From: Heterohyrax brucei
Lineage: Eukaryota > Chordata > Mammalia > Hyracoidea > Procaviidae
Reading direction: 5' to 3'
Assembly: GCA_028571685.1 (NCBI GenBank)
Contig: CM053143.1
Location: forward strand, 377,001 to 441,000
Length of the DNA stretch: 64,000 nucleotides
The notes beneath the pieces are model-generated. The model was not told the DNA's origin, made no database searches, and saw only the letters and a program-made list of their open reading frames with translations. Numbering within the stretch: position 1 is the stretch's first letter; every line of letters begins with the position of its first letter. A program made the position numbers and the translations under genes. Positions 32,706 through 43,918 of this stretch are shown piece by piece.

Positions 32706-33475
32706 TTGTTGGTTGGTTGTTAGGTGCCATCGAGTCAGTTCCAACTCATAGTGACGCTATGAACAACAGAACGAAACACTACCCAGTTTTGCACCATGTC
32801 CAAGTCTATTGTTGGGGCCACTGTGTCAATCCCTCTACCCGAGGTTCTTCCTCTTTTTCATTGACTCTCTGCTCTACCAAGGATGATGTCCTTCTCCAAG
32901 GACTGATCCTGACAACATGTCCAAAGTATGTAAGATGCAGTCTTGCCATGTTTGCTTCCAAGGAGCATTCTGGTTGAACTTCTTCCAGAACAGATCTATT
33001 TGTTCTTTTGGTGGTCCATCATACATTCAGTATTGTTCTCCAACACCACAATTCAAAGGCATCAATTCTTCTTCTATCTTCTTTGTTCACTGTTCAGCTT
33101 TCGCATGCATATGACACGATTGAAAATACCATGGCTTGGGTCAGACACATGTTAGTCTTCAAGGTGACATCCTTAGTTTTGAATACTTTAAAGAGGTTTT
33201 TGCAGCAGAGTTCCCCAATGCAATGCGTCTTTTGATTTCTTGACTGCTGCTTCCGAAGGCGTTGCTTGCGAACCCATGTAAAAGGAGATCTTTGACAACC
33301 TCAATCCTTTCTCCATTTATCACAATGTTTCTTACTGGTCCAGTTGGGAGGATTTTTGTTTTCCTGATATTGAGGTGCAATCCATACTGAAGACTATGGA
33401 AATTTCTTAGCTTTTGGTTTGATCCAGTTGTGGTGACTTCCTCTGTATTGTGTTTTGTCCTTCCCTTCACCTAAA
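32706..33475 (-). mobile_element. RTE-clade LINE, 3' part
   Basis: Its 3' end is at the left (GTTGTTAGGTGCCATCGAG, the reverse of the GGCACCTAACAAC tail). It then continues through GACTGATCCTGACAACATG, GCATATGACACGATTGAAAA and GATATTGAGGTGCAATCC, the C-terminal reverse-transcriptase region. A decayed coding frame is visible on the minus strand at 33159-33470 (RKTKILPTGPVRNIVINGE). Confidence 0.82.
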
Positions 33476-33489
33476 ATAATTCTTGTCTA

Positions 33490-33600
33490 TTACATGATAA
33501 CAATATCAGGTAAGACAAATAAAAGCATCAGGTAAGGAGGGTAACAACATCAGATAATGGGGGTAACATCATCAGGTAAGGAGAGAGTGAGCAGCCTCCA
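33490..33600 (+). repeat. diverged minisatellite between two RTE copies
   Basis: About four imperfect copies of AACATCAGGTAAGGAGGGT-like units lie between two RTE LINEs. They may be the 5'UTR repeats of the right-hand RTE. Confidence 0.5.
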
Positions 33601-34945
33601 CTTATTTGTCAGTGGAAGCTTGCTTGTTGCTGTAATGCAGGAAACTAGGCCACTGGTATTGGGTGCCAGCAGGGTTACCCATGGTAGATGAGTTTCAGCT
33701 GAGCTTTTGGACTAAGACTAGGAAGAAGGGTCCATCAGTCTACTTCTGAAAGGAATTAGCTAGGGAAAACCTTATGAATAGCAGTCGAGCATTGTCAGAT
33801 ATGGTGCTGGAAAGTGAGCCCCCTCCTGGATGGAAGGTACTTGGAAGATGACTGAGGAAGAGCTGCTTCAAAGTACAGTCAACCTTAATGACATGGATGG
33901 AGTAAGGCCTCTGGAATCTTTGTTCACTGATGTGGCACGACTCAGAATGAAAAGAAACAGCTGCAAACATCACTAATAATCAGGACATGGAATGTACGAA
34001 GTATGAATCTAGGAGAACTGGAAATTGTCAAAAACGAAACGGAACACACATTGACATCGTAGGCATTAGTGGGCTGAAATGGACTGGTTTTGGCCATTTT
34101 GAATCCAACAATCATATAGTCTACTATGTTGTGAAAGAAAACTAGAAGAGGAATGATGTTGTGTTCATCATCAAAAAGAACATTTCAAGATCTGTCCTGA
34201 AGTACAACCCTGTCTATAAGGAAGGCCAGTGAATGTGACTGTTATTCAAACTTATGCACCAACCACTAAGGCCAAAGATGAGGAGGTTGAAGATTTTTAG
34301 CAGCTTCTGCAGTCTGAAACTGATCAAACACGCAATCAGGATGCATTGATAATTACTAGTGGCTGGAATGCAAAAATTGGAAACAAAGAAGAAGGATCAG
34401 TAGTTGGAAAATACGGCTTTGGTGATAGAAATAATGCTGGAGATCACATGGTAGAATTTTGCAAGACTAACATCTTTTTCATTGCAAATACCTTTTTTAA
34501 CCAACACAAAAGATGACTGTACACATGGACCTCACCAGATGGAATACACAGGAACCAAATTGAGTATATCTGAACTGTGGTGCTGAAGAAGAATGTTGAA
34601 GGTACCATGGACTGCTAAAAGAACAAACAGATCTGTTCTGGAAGAAGTACAACCAGAGTGCTCGTTGGAAGCAGACATGGCAAGACTGCATCTTACATAC
34701 TTTGGATATGTTGTCAGGAAAGATCAGTCCCTGGAGAAGGATATCATGCTTGGTAGAGTAGAGGGTCAGTGAAAAAGAGGGAAACCCTTGAGTAGATGGA
34801 TTGACACAGTGGCCTCAACAATAGGCTTACAAATAAAAATGATTGTGGACATTGTGCAAGACCAGGCAGTGTTTCATTCTGTTGTTTGTAGGGTGGCTGT
34901 GAGTCAGAACTGACTCAGCAGAACCTAACAACAACAACAACTAAC
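33601..34945 (+). mobile_element. RTE-clade LINE with large internal deletion
   Basis: The 5' part has the endonuclease-like region (AGGACATGGAATGTACGAAG, ACATCGTAGGCATTAGTGGG, CAAACTTATGCACCAACCAC, CTAGTGGCTGGAATGC). At about 34577 it jumps directly to the C-terminal and 3' end (GCTGAAGAAGAATGTTGAAG, GTCAGGAAAGATCAGTCCCT), so most of the reverse transcriptase is missing. It ends GAACCTAACAACAACAACAA, the typical RTE tail. Confidence 0.82.
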
Positions 34946-34949
34946 TAGT

Positions 34950-35436
34950 TAGTGAATACCCGTCTACTTCCCTCCCGACCCTGGTAACCATCAAAGAATA
35001 TTTTTTTCTGTGTTTAAATCTTTTCTTGGGTTCTTGTAACAGTCATCTCACACAATATTTGTCCTTTTGTAACTAATTTCACTCAGCATAATGCCTTCTA
35101 GCTTGATGCGTGTTAGAGAAGTTTTCCAGATTCATCACTGCTCTTTATTGTTGGCTAGTATACCAGTATGTGAATATACCATAGTTTTGTTAATCACTTA
35201 TCTGTCGATGGGCACCTAGTTAGTTTCCATGTTTCAGCTATTGTGAACAGTGCTGCAATGAACATGAGAGTTCATATCTCCTTTCACTGAGGGCTCTTAT
35301 TTCTCCAGGATATTGTCCAAGCAGTGGGATTACTGGATCATATGATGCTTCTATATCTAAGTTTTTAGGAAGCTTCAAATCGTGTTCCACAGTGGTTGTA
35401 CCATTTTACATTCTCATCAACAGTGTATAATTTTTT
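34950..35436 (-). mobile_element. L1 continuation (3'UTR to ORF2 end)
   Basis: CTGGTAACCATCAAAGAATA, CAGCATAATGCCTTCTAGC, CAGTGCTGCAATGAACATG and AGTGGGATTACTGGATCATA are L1 ORF2 C-terminal blocks in reverse. It is broken at the right by a younger L1 insertion. Confidence 0.75.
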
Positions 35437-36099
35437 TAAATTTTTTTTATTATGACTGAGTGAAAATGTACATTCCCATCCACGTATACGCAGCTTCCAC
35501 TGCTCTCCCTGCATGGTGACAGCACACTATTCCTCTTTGCTCCATACATGTCTCATTCTCCCATCAGTATCTTTTCTGCTCCTCTCCACCCACTCTCCTT
35601 CCTCCAGCCAGAGGTCAGCAGGATGATATCCTATAGATGCATAGAACGATAAAGTGCATCCAATATATGGTCGCTCTGTATCTCCAGGTCCAATCCATTC
35701 ATTAGTTATGATTTATGGGCAAGGGCAGCATTTGCTAACAGGACTCTCTGCACCCAACATTGGTGAGTGGCATCTGGGGCCTTAAAAGCTGCCATCCGAG
35801 GGCACAGCAAATGGTCCCAACTCAGCAGGAATGGATGCTCACCAACAACCAAAATGACATGGGGTAAAGACAATTCAGAAGATAGAAAGACCCACGTGAG
35901 TGGGTGCCTACATTGACTTGGGACCAGCTACCACCAGTGATAGCCACGGTGGAACTCACAAAGTTGAGTCTCACTGGCAACACAAGAATGAAAGAGAGAG
36001 ATCTCCACTAAAAGACTTCAATTGATGGTCCAGCGGTTTCGGGGTTCCCCTGGGAGCATGGGCCCTGGCCCTGATGCTGCCCTTGCCCATAAGTCATGA
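35437..36099 (-). mobile_element. young truncated L1 with internal inversion (twin priming)
   Basis: The left half is the L1 3' end in reverse, starting with a T-rich run at about 35437-35450. The right half (about 35735-36099) is upstream 3'UTR sequence in plus orientation (AACATTGGTGAGTGGCATCT). CAGTGTATAATTTTTT at 35421 and CAGCGTATAATTTTTT at 36100 form a 16-bp target-site duplication with one mismatch. Confidence 0.85.
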
Positions 36100-36115
36100 C
36101 AGCGTATAATTTTTT

Positions 36116-36325
36116 CAGTCTCTCCAAAGCCTCTCAAAAATTTATAATTTTGTGGGTTTTGGATTGTGGTAAGATATTATCACATTGTAGTTTTGATTTG
36201 CAATTCTTCGACAGCACTTGGCTGGCAAAGTCCAGAGATCATGAGCATTTCCTCATGTATCTGTTAGCCACCGGAATGTTTTCTTTGGTGAAGTGCCTGT
36301 TCATTTCCTTTGTCCGTTTTTAAAA
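36116..36325 (-). mobile_element. L1 ORF2 continuation of the host L1
   Basis: AGTCTCTCCAAAGCCTCTC, then GTGCCTGTTCATTTCCTTTG. It resumes exactly where 35436 stopped. Confidence 0.7.
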
Positions 36326-36549
36326 ATATTTTACTGTGCTTTAAGTGAAAGTTCACAATCCAAATTAATTTGTCATACAAAATCCCCCCACACCCCCACT
36401 ACTACACAACTTAAGCTGTCCTCCCCATCCTGTGGCAGCACACTGTTCCTTTCCACCCTGTATTTCTCACGTCTGTTCAACCAGTTCCTATCCCGCCCAC
36501 CATCTCATCTTGCCTCTGGAGAGGAGGTGCTCAGTTAGCCTCATATATA

Positions 36550-37086
36550 TGAGGTCTGACAATTAAGTTCACAAATTGATCCTAGAAAAAGTGCTGCTTA
36601 CCTCATTGCTGAATATCACTATAGTCACCTTCAAAGTACTCCCTTTTGGAAGCTGTGAACTGATGTCAGCACCTAGTCCACCTTCCAAAGCAATTTTGGA
36701 ACTCTTTTTCTGGAATGGTCATCAGAACTGCTGTCGTATTAAACCTTGATGTCCTGAATGTCATCAAAATATCTTCCTCAATGTTTCTTTAATATTTGAA
36801 TAAAGAAAAAAGTCACTGGGGGCTAGATGTGGTAAGTTTTATTTGTTTACTGGCTAAAAATTCCCTCACGGACAACTATACAGTTTTCACAAATTTACCT
36901 CCATGGTACTACACACAGTGGCCATTCCAGAAAGCATTCCAAAATTGCTTTGAAGAGTGGACCAGGCACTGGCATGGTGCATAACTTAACAAGCGGAGTA
37001 CTTCAGAGGTAACCATAGTGATATTCAGCAATAAGATATGTAGCACTTAAAACAGTTAAGTTTACAGACTTAATCGTCAGACCTCG
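36550..37086 (-). mobile_element. palindromic mariner element, copy 1
   Basis: It is bounded by TA dinucleotides and TGAGGTCTGACAATTAAG / CGATTAAGTCTG-type terminal repeats (left starts GAGGTCTGAC, right ends GTCAGACCTC). Both ends carry about 170 bp of the mariner transposase C-terminal region in inverted orientation. A right-hand frame reads PFQKAFQNCFEEWTRHW. It has the same layout and internal breakpoint as copy 2, but lies in reverse. Confidence 0.85.
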
Positions 37087-39150
37087 TATACTTAAGCCAG
37101 GAATCACACTTTTGCCAGTACTGTTTTTATCTCATCCTCTACAGCAACCATCATCTGATGTGTTGGCTTTGGGACTGTTTTCAGCTCTGGACTAACAGAG
37201 AGGACAGGCTCATGCCTTCTGGGGAACCTCCAGATGGTCAGATGATCATATCTGGTCTTTTGACAGAGTTCTAGTTCTGCACACTCATTTGTCTCCTATT
37301 ACATCAGGGACTCTATTTTGTAATCCCTATCAGGGCAGTCATTGGTGGAAGCTGGGAACCATCTAGTTATTCTGGCCTTATGCTAATATAGTCTCTGCAA
37401 GATATGATACCTTCTGTCTCTTGGGCTCATAATTTCAACATGTCTTTGATGTCCTTCAGTCTCTTCTGTTCCACATGGGTTGGAACAAATTGGTACTATT
37501 TAGATGGCCAGTTGCTAGCTTTTAAGGCCCTGGGCACCACTCACCCAAGAGAGATGAAGTACATTTACTTAAAAAAAAACTTAGTTATGCCAATTGACCT
37601 ACATGTCTGCTGCAACCATGAGAGGTTGCAAAGGTCCCAAGACCTTTGCCCCTGCTACTCTGTCCTTCAAAATGTTGGGTTATATTTAGAAAAACTTAGC
37701 TTTTGGTATAATCCAGCTGTGCTGACCTCCCTTCTACTACATGCTTTCACTCACTTCATCTAACCCAATTCCTACCTACTATCTAATCAATGAATACTGT
37801 TCTTCCTCTTTCCCCACCCCTGTAACCATCATAGACTGCTTCCTTCTGAGCTTAAACATTTTCTTGAGTCTTTATAATAGTGGTCTCATACAATATTTTT
37901 CCTTTTGCAATTGACTACACTCAGCACAATGTCTTCCAGATAATTGCATATTATGAAATATTTCTCAAGATCATCATTGCTCTTTATCATTACATAAGTA
38001 TTCCACTATGTGAATATATAATAGTTTGTTTATCCCTTAATCTTTTGATGGGCACCTAGACTGATTCCATTCTTTTGATATTGTTGACAGTGTTGAAACA
38101 AACATTGGTGTGCATGTATCTATTCATCTGCCAGTCCTTATTTCTCTAAGATATAGTCTAAGAAATGAAATTGCTGGATCATATCGTATTTCTGTTTATA
38201 GTTTTAAAGAGAGTGCCAAATCAAATTCCAAAGTGGATGTACCATTTTATGTTCCCACCAGCAGTGTAGAAGAGTTCCAGTCTCTCTACAACCTCTCCAA
38301 CATTTATTATTATTATTGGTTTGGATAAATGGTAGTCTTGTTGGGATGATATGTTATCTCATTGTGGTTTTAATTTGGATTTCTCTGATGGCTGACGAAC
38401 CTGAGTATTTCCTCATGTGTCTGTTAGCTGCCTGGATGTCTTCTATTAAGTGCCTGTTTATAGGCTTTTTCCATTTTTTAATTGGGTTATTTGTCTTTTT
38501 CTTGGTGAAATTTTACAATATCTTGTAGACTATGGAGATTGGATGCTGATCAGAATTGTGGTAACCAATTTTTTTTTCCTGTTCTGTAGGTTGTGTTTTT
38601 AATCTTTGGTAAAGTCTTTGGATGAGTACACAGTTATCTGTTTCCTCTTCTGATGTTTGTGCATTGTTACTAATTTTTGTAGCCAATTTATGCCATATAT
38701 TAAGGCTCTCAGCATTGTCCTTATTTTTCCTACTATGATCTCTATTGTTTTAGATTTTATACTTACGTCTCTGATCCATTTTGAGATAGTTTTTGTGCAT
38801 GGTTTGAGATGTGCACCTTGTTTCATTTTTTTGCAGATGGATAGCCAGTTATGCCAACACCATTTGTACAGATGTTGGGCCTTTGCCAAATTATCAGTTG
38901 CTCATAGGTAGATGATGTTATATTTGGATTCTCAATTCTGTTCCATTGGTCTATGCATTTGATTTTGTAAGAGTACTAGGCTGTTTATAATACCATGGCA
39001 GTCTAATAGGTTCTAAAGTCAGATAGTGTGAGGCCTCCCACTTTGTTCTTATTCTTCAGTAATTTTTTACTTATCCAGGCTTTCCAATTCCCTATGAAGC
39101 TGGTGATTTATTTCTCCATCTATAGGAATTTGTACTGAGAATGCATTGTA

Positions 39151-39719
39151 CCAGGTCTGACAATTAAGTTAGCAAACTTAATTGTTCTAAGTGCTACATA
39201 CCTCATTGCTGAATATCACTATGGTCACCTTTAAAGTACTCCCCTTGGGAAGCTATGCTCCAATGCCAACATCTAGTCCACCTTTCAAAACATTTTTGAA
39301 CTCTTTCTAGAATAGCCATTGTGCACAGTGGCACTGTGGGACATTTGCAAACTTAATTGTACAGTTGTCTGTGAGGGAGTTTTCAGGCAGTCAACAAATA
39401 ACTGTATTGGGACACTCTCATTACACACCTGATCTAGCCCCCGATGACTTTTTTATTTATAAAAAAAAGGAAATATTGAAAGGAATACATTTTGATGACA
39501 TTCAGGACATCAAGGGTTAATACGACAACAGCTCTGATGGCCATTCCAGAAAAGGAGTTCCAGAATTGCTTTGAAGGGTGGACTAAGCACTACCACCAGT
39601 GTATAGCTTCCCAAGGAGAGTACTTTGAAGGTGACCACAGTGATATTCAGCAGTGGAGTATGTAGCACTTTTTCTAGCATGAGTTGCCGAACTTAATTGA
39701 CAGTCTTTGTATCTGTGGA
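39151..39719 (+). mobile_element. palindromic mariner element, copy 2
   Basis: TA-flanked, starting CCAGGTCTGACAATTAAG. The left arm is the inverted C-terminal segment. The middle encodes a HYTPDLAPDDFFIY motif that includes the third catalytic Asp region of mariner transposases, followed by HFDDIQDI. The right arm is the C-terminal segment in sense. The right terminal repeat is worn. Confidence 0.82.
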
Positions 39720-40985
39720 TCACTTTGGGTAGAACAGACATTTTCACAATGTTGAGTCTTACTATCTATCAGCAAGGTGGGCTTCTCCACTTGTGCAGGT
39801 CTCTTTCGGTTTCTTAAAGTACAGTCATGTAACATCTTTGTACAGGTCTTTTAGGTGTCAGGTTAGATTTGTTCCTAAATATTTTATCTTCTTATGGGCT
39901 GTTGTAAATGGTTTGGTGATTCCCTCTTTGTTGGTGTAAAGGAATCTGATTTTTTTTTTAATGTTTATCTTATATCCTGATACTTTGCTGAACTCTTCAC
40001 ATAGTTCTTAGTGTTTTGCAAATTTTTAAAAATATTGTATCTGATTTTTCCTCCAATATGTTGGTGTCGTGTGCTTTATCTTGAATCTCACTAATCCAGC
40101 CTTCCATTGCTTCAGTTCTGCTCCACTGATTTTCTACTTAGTTGAGATTCTGTAATTTTATTATTAATTCTCTGAATTTCTAATTTCTGCTGTTGCATTT
40201 TTCTTGGAACCTGTTCATTTTCTCATTATGCTGTGCTGGATTTTGCCTTATCTCCTTCCTGATTTCTTAAACAGTCAGATTCTTTGATTATTTGTTTTGG
40301 GAGCATTCTCAAACCACTGTGCTCTGCTTCTTTAAGTGATTTGAAATGACTGTTGTCTCCAAGCCATCAGAAAGTTGTATTTGTATATATTGTGTTTGCC
40401 TACTGCTTTCTAACTTCTTATTTTATTTTGTTTTGAAACGTCCAAATAGGCTGGTCATGTGTGCTAGCATGGTTATTGTTGTCTCTGAAGCTCTGATGTC
40501 CTGTCAACAGGTAGTTAGAGCTGTCGTTAGATATGTTAGCCCAGGAGTCCATTTACTTTTCTTGAACGGATTCAGTTCAGGCGTCCAAGTAGTCAGTTAA
40601 CAAGTGTGTGGTACAGGCTCTCACCTGCTGTCCTAGAGGGGCAAGGATGACTGCAGTAGGCACAGGTATCTGGCTAAAGCTGCTGAGAACGGCAGGGGAT
40701 TAACAGTTGTCTCTGAGTGTCTGTGAGGGTGATGTGTTCCCTTATATCTGAATCCAGGTGAAGGAATGGTTTCTTCCCTCAGATTCCATCTCATAAGAGT
40801 CCACAGACTCACCTTGCTTCCCCAGTTTGTTAAATTGTTTCCTCTCCAGGTCTTGGAGAATGGTTCAGGGCAGGTTTAAGAAGTCCTACTTCCAGCTTAG
40901 TTAATGACATCAGACTCTGGTGCTAGGCCCAGTGTAGAGAAAGGAGAAAGAAGCGCTGGAAGAGTGAAGAGATGTCTATGACAAA

Positions 40986-43245
40986 GAAAAAATTTGATCC
41001 TGGCTTGACAGTGTAATAAGTTCTCAGATCAGATAATGTGAGGCCTCTATCAGCAAGGTAAGTTTTTCCACTTATGTAGGTTTCTTTTGGTTTCTTGCAG
41101 TAGTACCTTACAGCTTTCTTTGCATAGGTCTTTTGTGTCTGTAGTTATATTTATTAGTATTTTATTATCTTGGAAGCTATTGTAAATGGTATGATTTTGT
41201 GATTTCCTGTTTGACTTTCTCTTTGCCAGTGTAGAGGAATCCAACTGATTTTTGTATGTTTATATTTTACCTCATAATATGCTGAATTCATCTATTAGTT
41301 CCAGTAGTTTTCTTGTGAATTGTTTAGGGTTTTCTGTGTATAGGATCACATCACTTGCAAATAGAGATACTTTTACTTCTTCCTTACCAATTAAAAGAGA
41401 ACCCCAAACTAATCTTATTGCCATTGAGTCAATTCCAACTCATAGTAGCCCTGTAAGAAAGAGTAGAACTGCCCCATAGAGTTTCCAAGGAGCACCTGGT
41501 GGATTCAAATTGCTTATGTTTTGATTAGCAACTGTGGCTCTTAACCACTACATCACCAGGATTTCCCTTCCAATTTGTATGTCATGTACTTATTTGTCTA
41601 GCCTAATTTTTGTAGCTAGGACCTCCAGCACAGTGTTGAATAAGAGTGGTGATAAAGGGCACCCCTGTCTGGTTCCCATTCTCAAGAACAATGCTTTCTG
41701 ACTCTTTCCATTTAGGATGAAGTTGGCTGTTGGCTTTGTGTAAATACTATTTATTATGTTGAGGAATGTCACTTCTATTCATATTTTGCTAAGAGTTCTG
41801 ATAACAAATGGTGTTGGACTTTGTCAAATGCCTTTTCTGCATCAACTGATGAGATCACCTGATTCTTGTCCTTTGTTTTGTTTATGGGATGGATTATATT
41901 TATTCTTCTTATAATATCTAACCACCCCTGCATACCTGATATGAATCTCACTTAGCCATGTTGAATTAAATTTTTTTTGATACGTTGTTGAATTCTATTG
42001 CCCAGAATTTTGTTTAGGATTTTTGCATCTAAGTCCATGAGGGATATTGGTCTGTAATTCTGTTGCTGTTGTTATGTCTTTACCTGGTTTGCATGTCAGG
42101 TTATACTGGCTCCATATAATGAGTTTGGAAGTATTCCATTGTTTCCTATACTATGAAATACCTTTATTAGTAGTGGTGCTAACTTTTCTCTGAAAGTTTG
42201 GAAGATTTCTCCAGTGAAGCCATCAGTGCCAGGGCTTTTTGCGGTAGGGGGTTAATTACCTTTTCAATTCTTTCTTTTTGTATAAGATTATTTAATTGTT
42301 TTACCTCTGTTCGTGTTAGTTTAGGTAAGTCATATGTTTCTAGAAATTTGTCTATTTCGTCTAGGTTTTCTGATCATTAGAGAACAGTTTTTCCTAGTAC
42401 TCTGTTATGATTCTTTTAAAGTCTGTTGGGTCTGTTGTGAAATCACCTGTCTCATTTCTTGTTTGGGTTATTTGCTTTCTCTACTATTTTCCTTTTGGCG
42501 GTTTGGCCAATGGTTTATTGATTTTGTCTTCCCCCTCCCCCCGCAAAGAACCAGTGTATTGTCTTGTTAACCTTTTCCATTGTTGTTCTAGCCTTCCTAT
42601 TATGTAATTGGTTGCTTTCTTCTGGTTCCTGAGGTCTTCTTTCGTAGCTGTCTTTACATATGTTTCAGTTGTAGAGTTAATGCATTGATTTTGGTGCTTT
42701 CTGCCTTTTGGATGTGCATTTGTTGTTATAAATTGACCTCCTGAGTACAACTTTTGCTCTGTCCCAAAGGTTCTGGTAGGACACGTTGTCATTCTCATTT
42801 GATTCTGTGAATTCCTTTATTCGATCATTAATTTCTTCTGTAACTCAGTGGTTTTTGAGCAAGGTGTTGTACAGTTTCCATGTGTTTAATCTTTTTTCCT
42901 TCCTTTTTTCTGTTATTTATTTCTGTATTTATACCTTTATGGTCAGAAGAGATACTTTGTAATATTTCAATGCTTTGGATTCTGTTAAGTCTTGCTTTAT
43001 GGCCTAATATGTGGTCTATTCTGGAAAATATTTCATGTGGGTTGGAAAAGAAAATATACTTGGCTGCTGTTGAATGGAATGTTCTGTACAGGTACACAAG
43101 TTCGTCAACTGTGGTATTCAGATCTTCCATGCATTTATTACACTTCTTTCTGAATGTACTGTTCTTCACCAAGACTAGTGTTTTGAAGTCTCTTACTATT
43201 ATTGTGTAGCTGTCTATCTCAGTTCTCAATGCTGTTAGAGTTTGT
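40986..43245 (-). mobile_element. L1 ORF2 fragment (RT to endonuclease)
   Basis: Starting at GTGAGGCCTCTATCAGCAAG, it runs back through RT (minus frame 41590-41772: [20 protein letters not shown]) to the endonuclease (minus frame 42828-43229: SRIDHILGHKARL). It contains an AfroSINE. It may be the continuation of the L1 broken at 36325. Confidence 0.8.
41401..41566 (-). mobile_element. AfroSINE
   Basis: TTATTGCCATTGAGTCAATTCC tail, CATAGAGTTTCCAAGGAGC body, GGCTCTTAACCACTACATC head. Confidence 0.92.
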
Positions 43246-43440
43246 TTTACATATTTTGGAAATTTACTTCTGCTTCATTAACAAAATTGCCCTAATCCCA
43301 TCTCATGAACATCTTGGAGTTAGACTTTACAACTCATAGAAAAATCACAGCATAATACAAAATGATAGTTAACACAGTACTGGGAATCATGCACTAGCAA
43401 ATTGATACATATATTTTGGGGGACACAATTTAATCTGTGA
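43246..43440. repeat. unidentified repeat-like segment
   Basis: GGGAATCATGCACTAGC, then ACACAATTTAATCTGTGACAG resembles the end of an LTR or MER repeat. The family is not named. Confidence 0.3.
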
Positions 43441-43918
43441 CAGATGTAAAGTTAGATCTAGGGTCTGACTTATGCTTAGATCATGAGTATGGGATATGGT
43501 TAGGTTTTGCATTAGATCAAGGGTTGGTGTTAAAAGTTATTTATGAGATCAAGAATTAGGTTTAGGTTTAGAATCAGGGTTATGGTTACATTTGGGGTTA
43601 GGGTTACAGAATTATATCTAGGGTAAATCTTTAAGTGTAGGTTTAGGATTAGGATTAAGATTAACTTTAGAGAAAAAATAGGGTTAGGTTTATTGGTTAG
43701 AATTAGGTTTAGACTTACATTCATTGTTAGTGTTTGGGTTAGAATTAAGCTTAGGGCTAGGGTAATATTTATTGTTATTGTTAGTTCTAGCATTAGCGTT
43801 GGAAGTAGGCCTTGGATTCTGGTTAGCATTACTGTTTGTCCATGTTTATGTTTAGGGATAGAGTTTAACCTAACATTAGATTTATTGTTGGGGTGATATT
43901 TAGGGTTAGGGTTACATT
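43441..43918 (+). repeat. degenerate telomere-like tract, TTAGGG sense
   Basis: Dense GTTAGGGTTA, TTTAGGTTTAG, TTAGGATTAAG and ATTTAGGGTTAGGGTTACA motifs without strict periodicity. The tract resumes at 45253-45550 and 46207-46440 after insertions. Confidence 0.7.

Larger units (their letters stand above)
36326..40985 (-). mobile_element. L1 with internal deletion, carrying two mariner insertions
   Basis: The 3'UTR starts at about 36330 (GCTTTAAGTGAAAGTTCAC). The ORF2 C-terminus and RT run from 37.8 to about 40.02 kb. The sequence then passes directly into an ORF1 N-terminal and 5'UTR-like segment (40.03-40.98 kb), so the endonuclease region and most of ORF1 are absent. Mariner copies lie at 36550-37086 and 39151-39719. 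Confidence 0.7.

Noticed and set aside
33490..33600. CRISPR-like repeat spacing
   Set aside because: Imperfect minisatellite units without constant spacers, in mammalian DNA between two LINEs.
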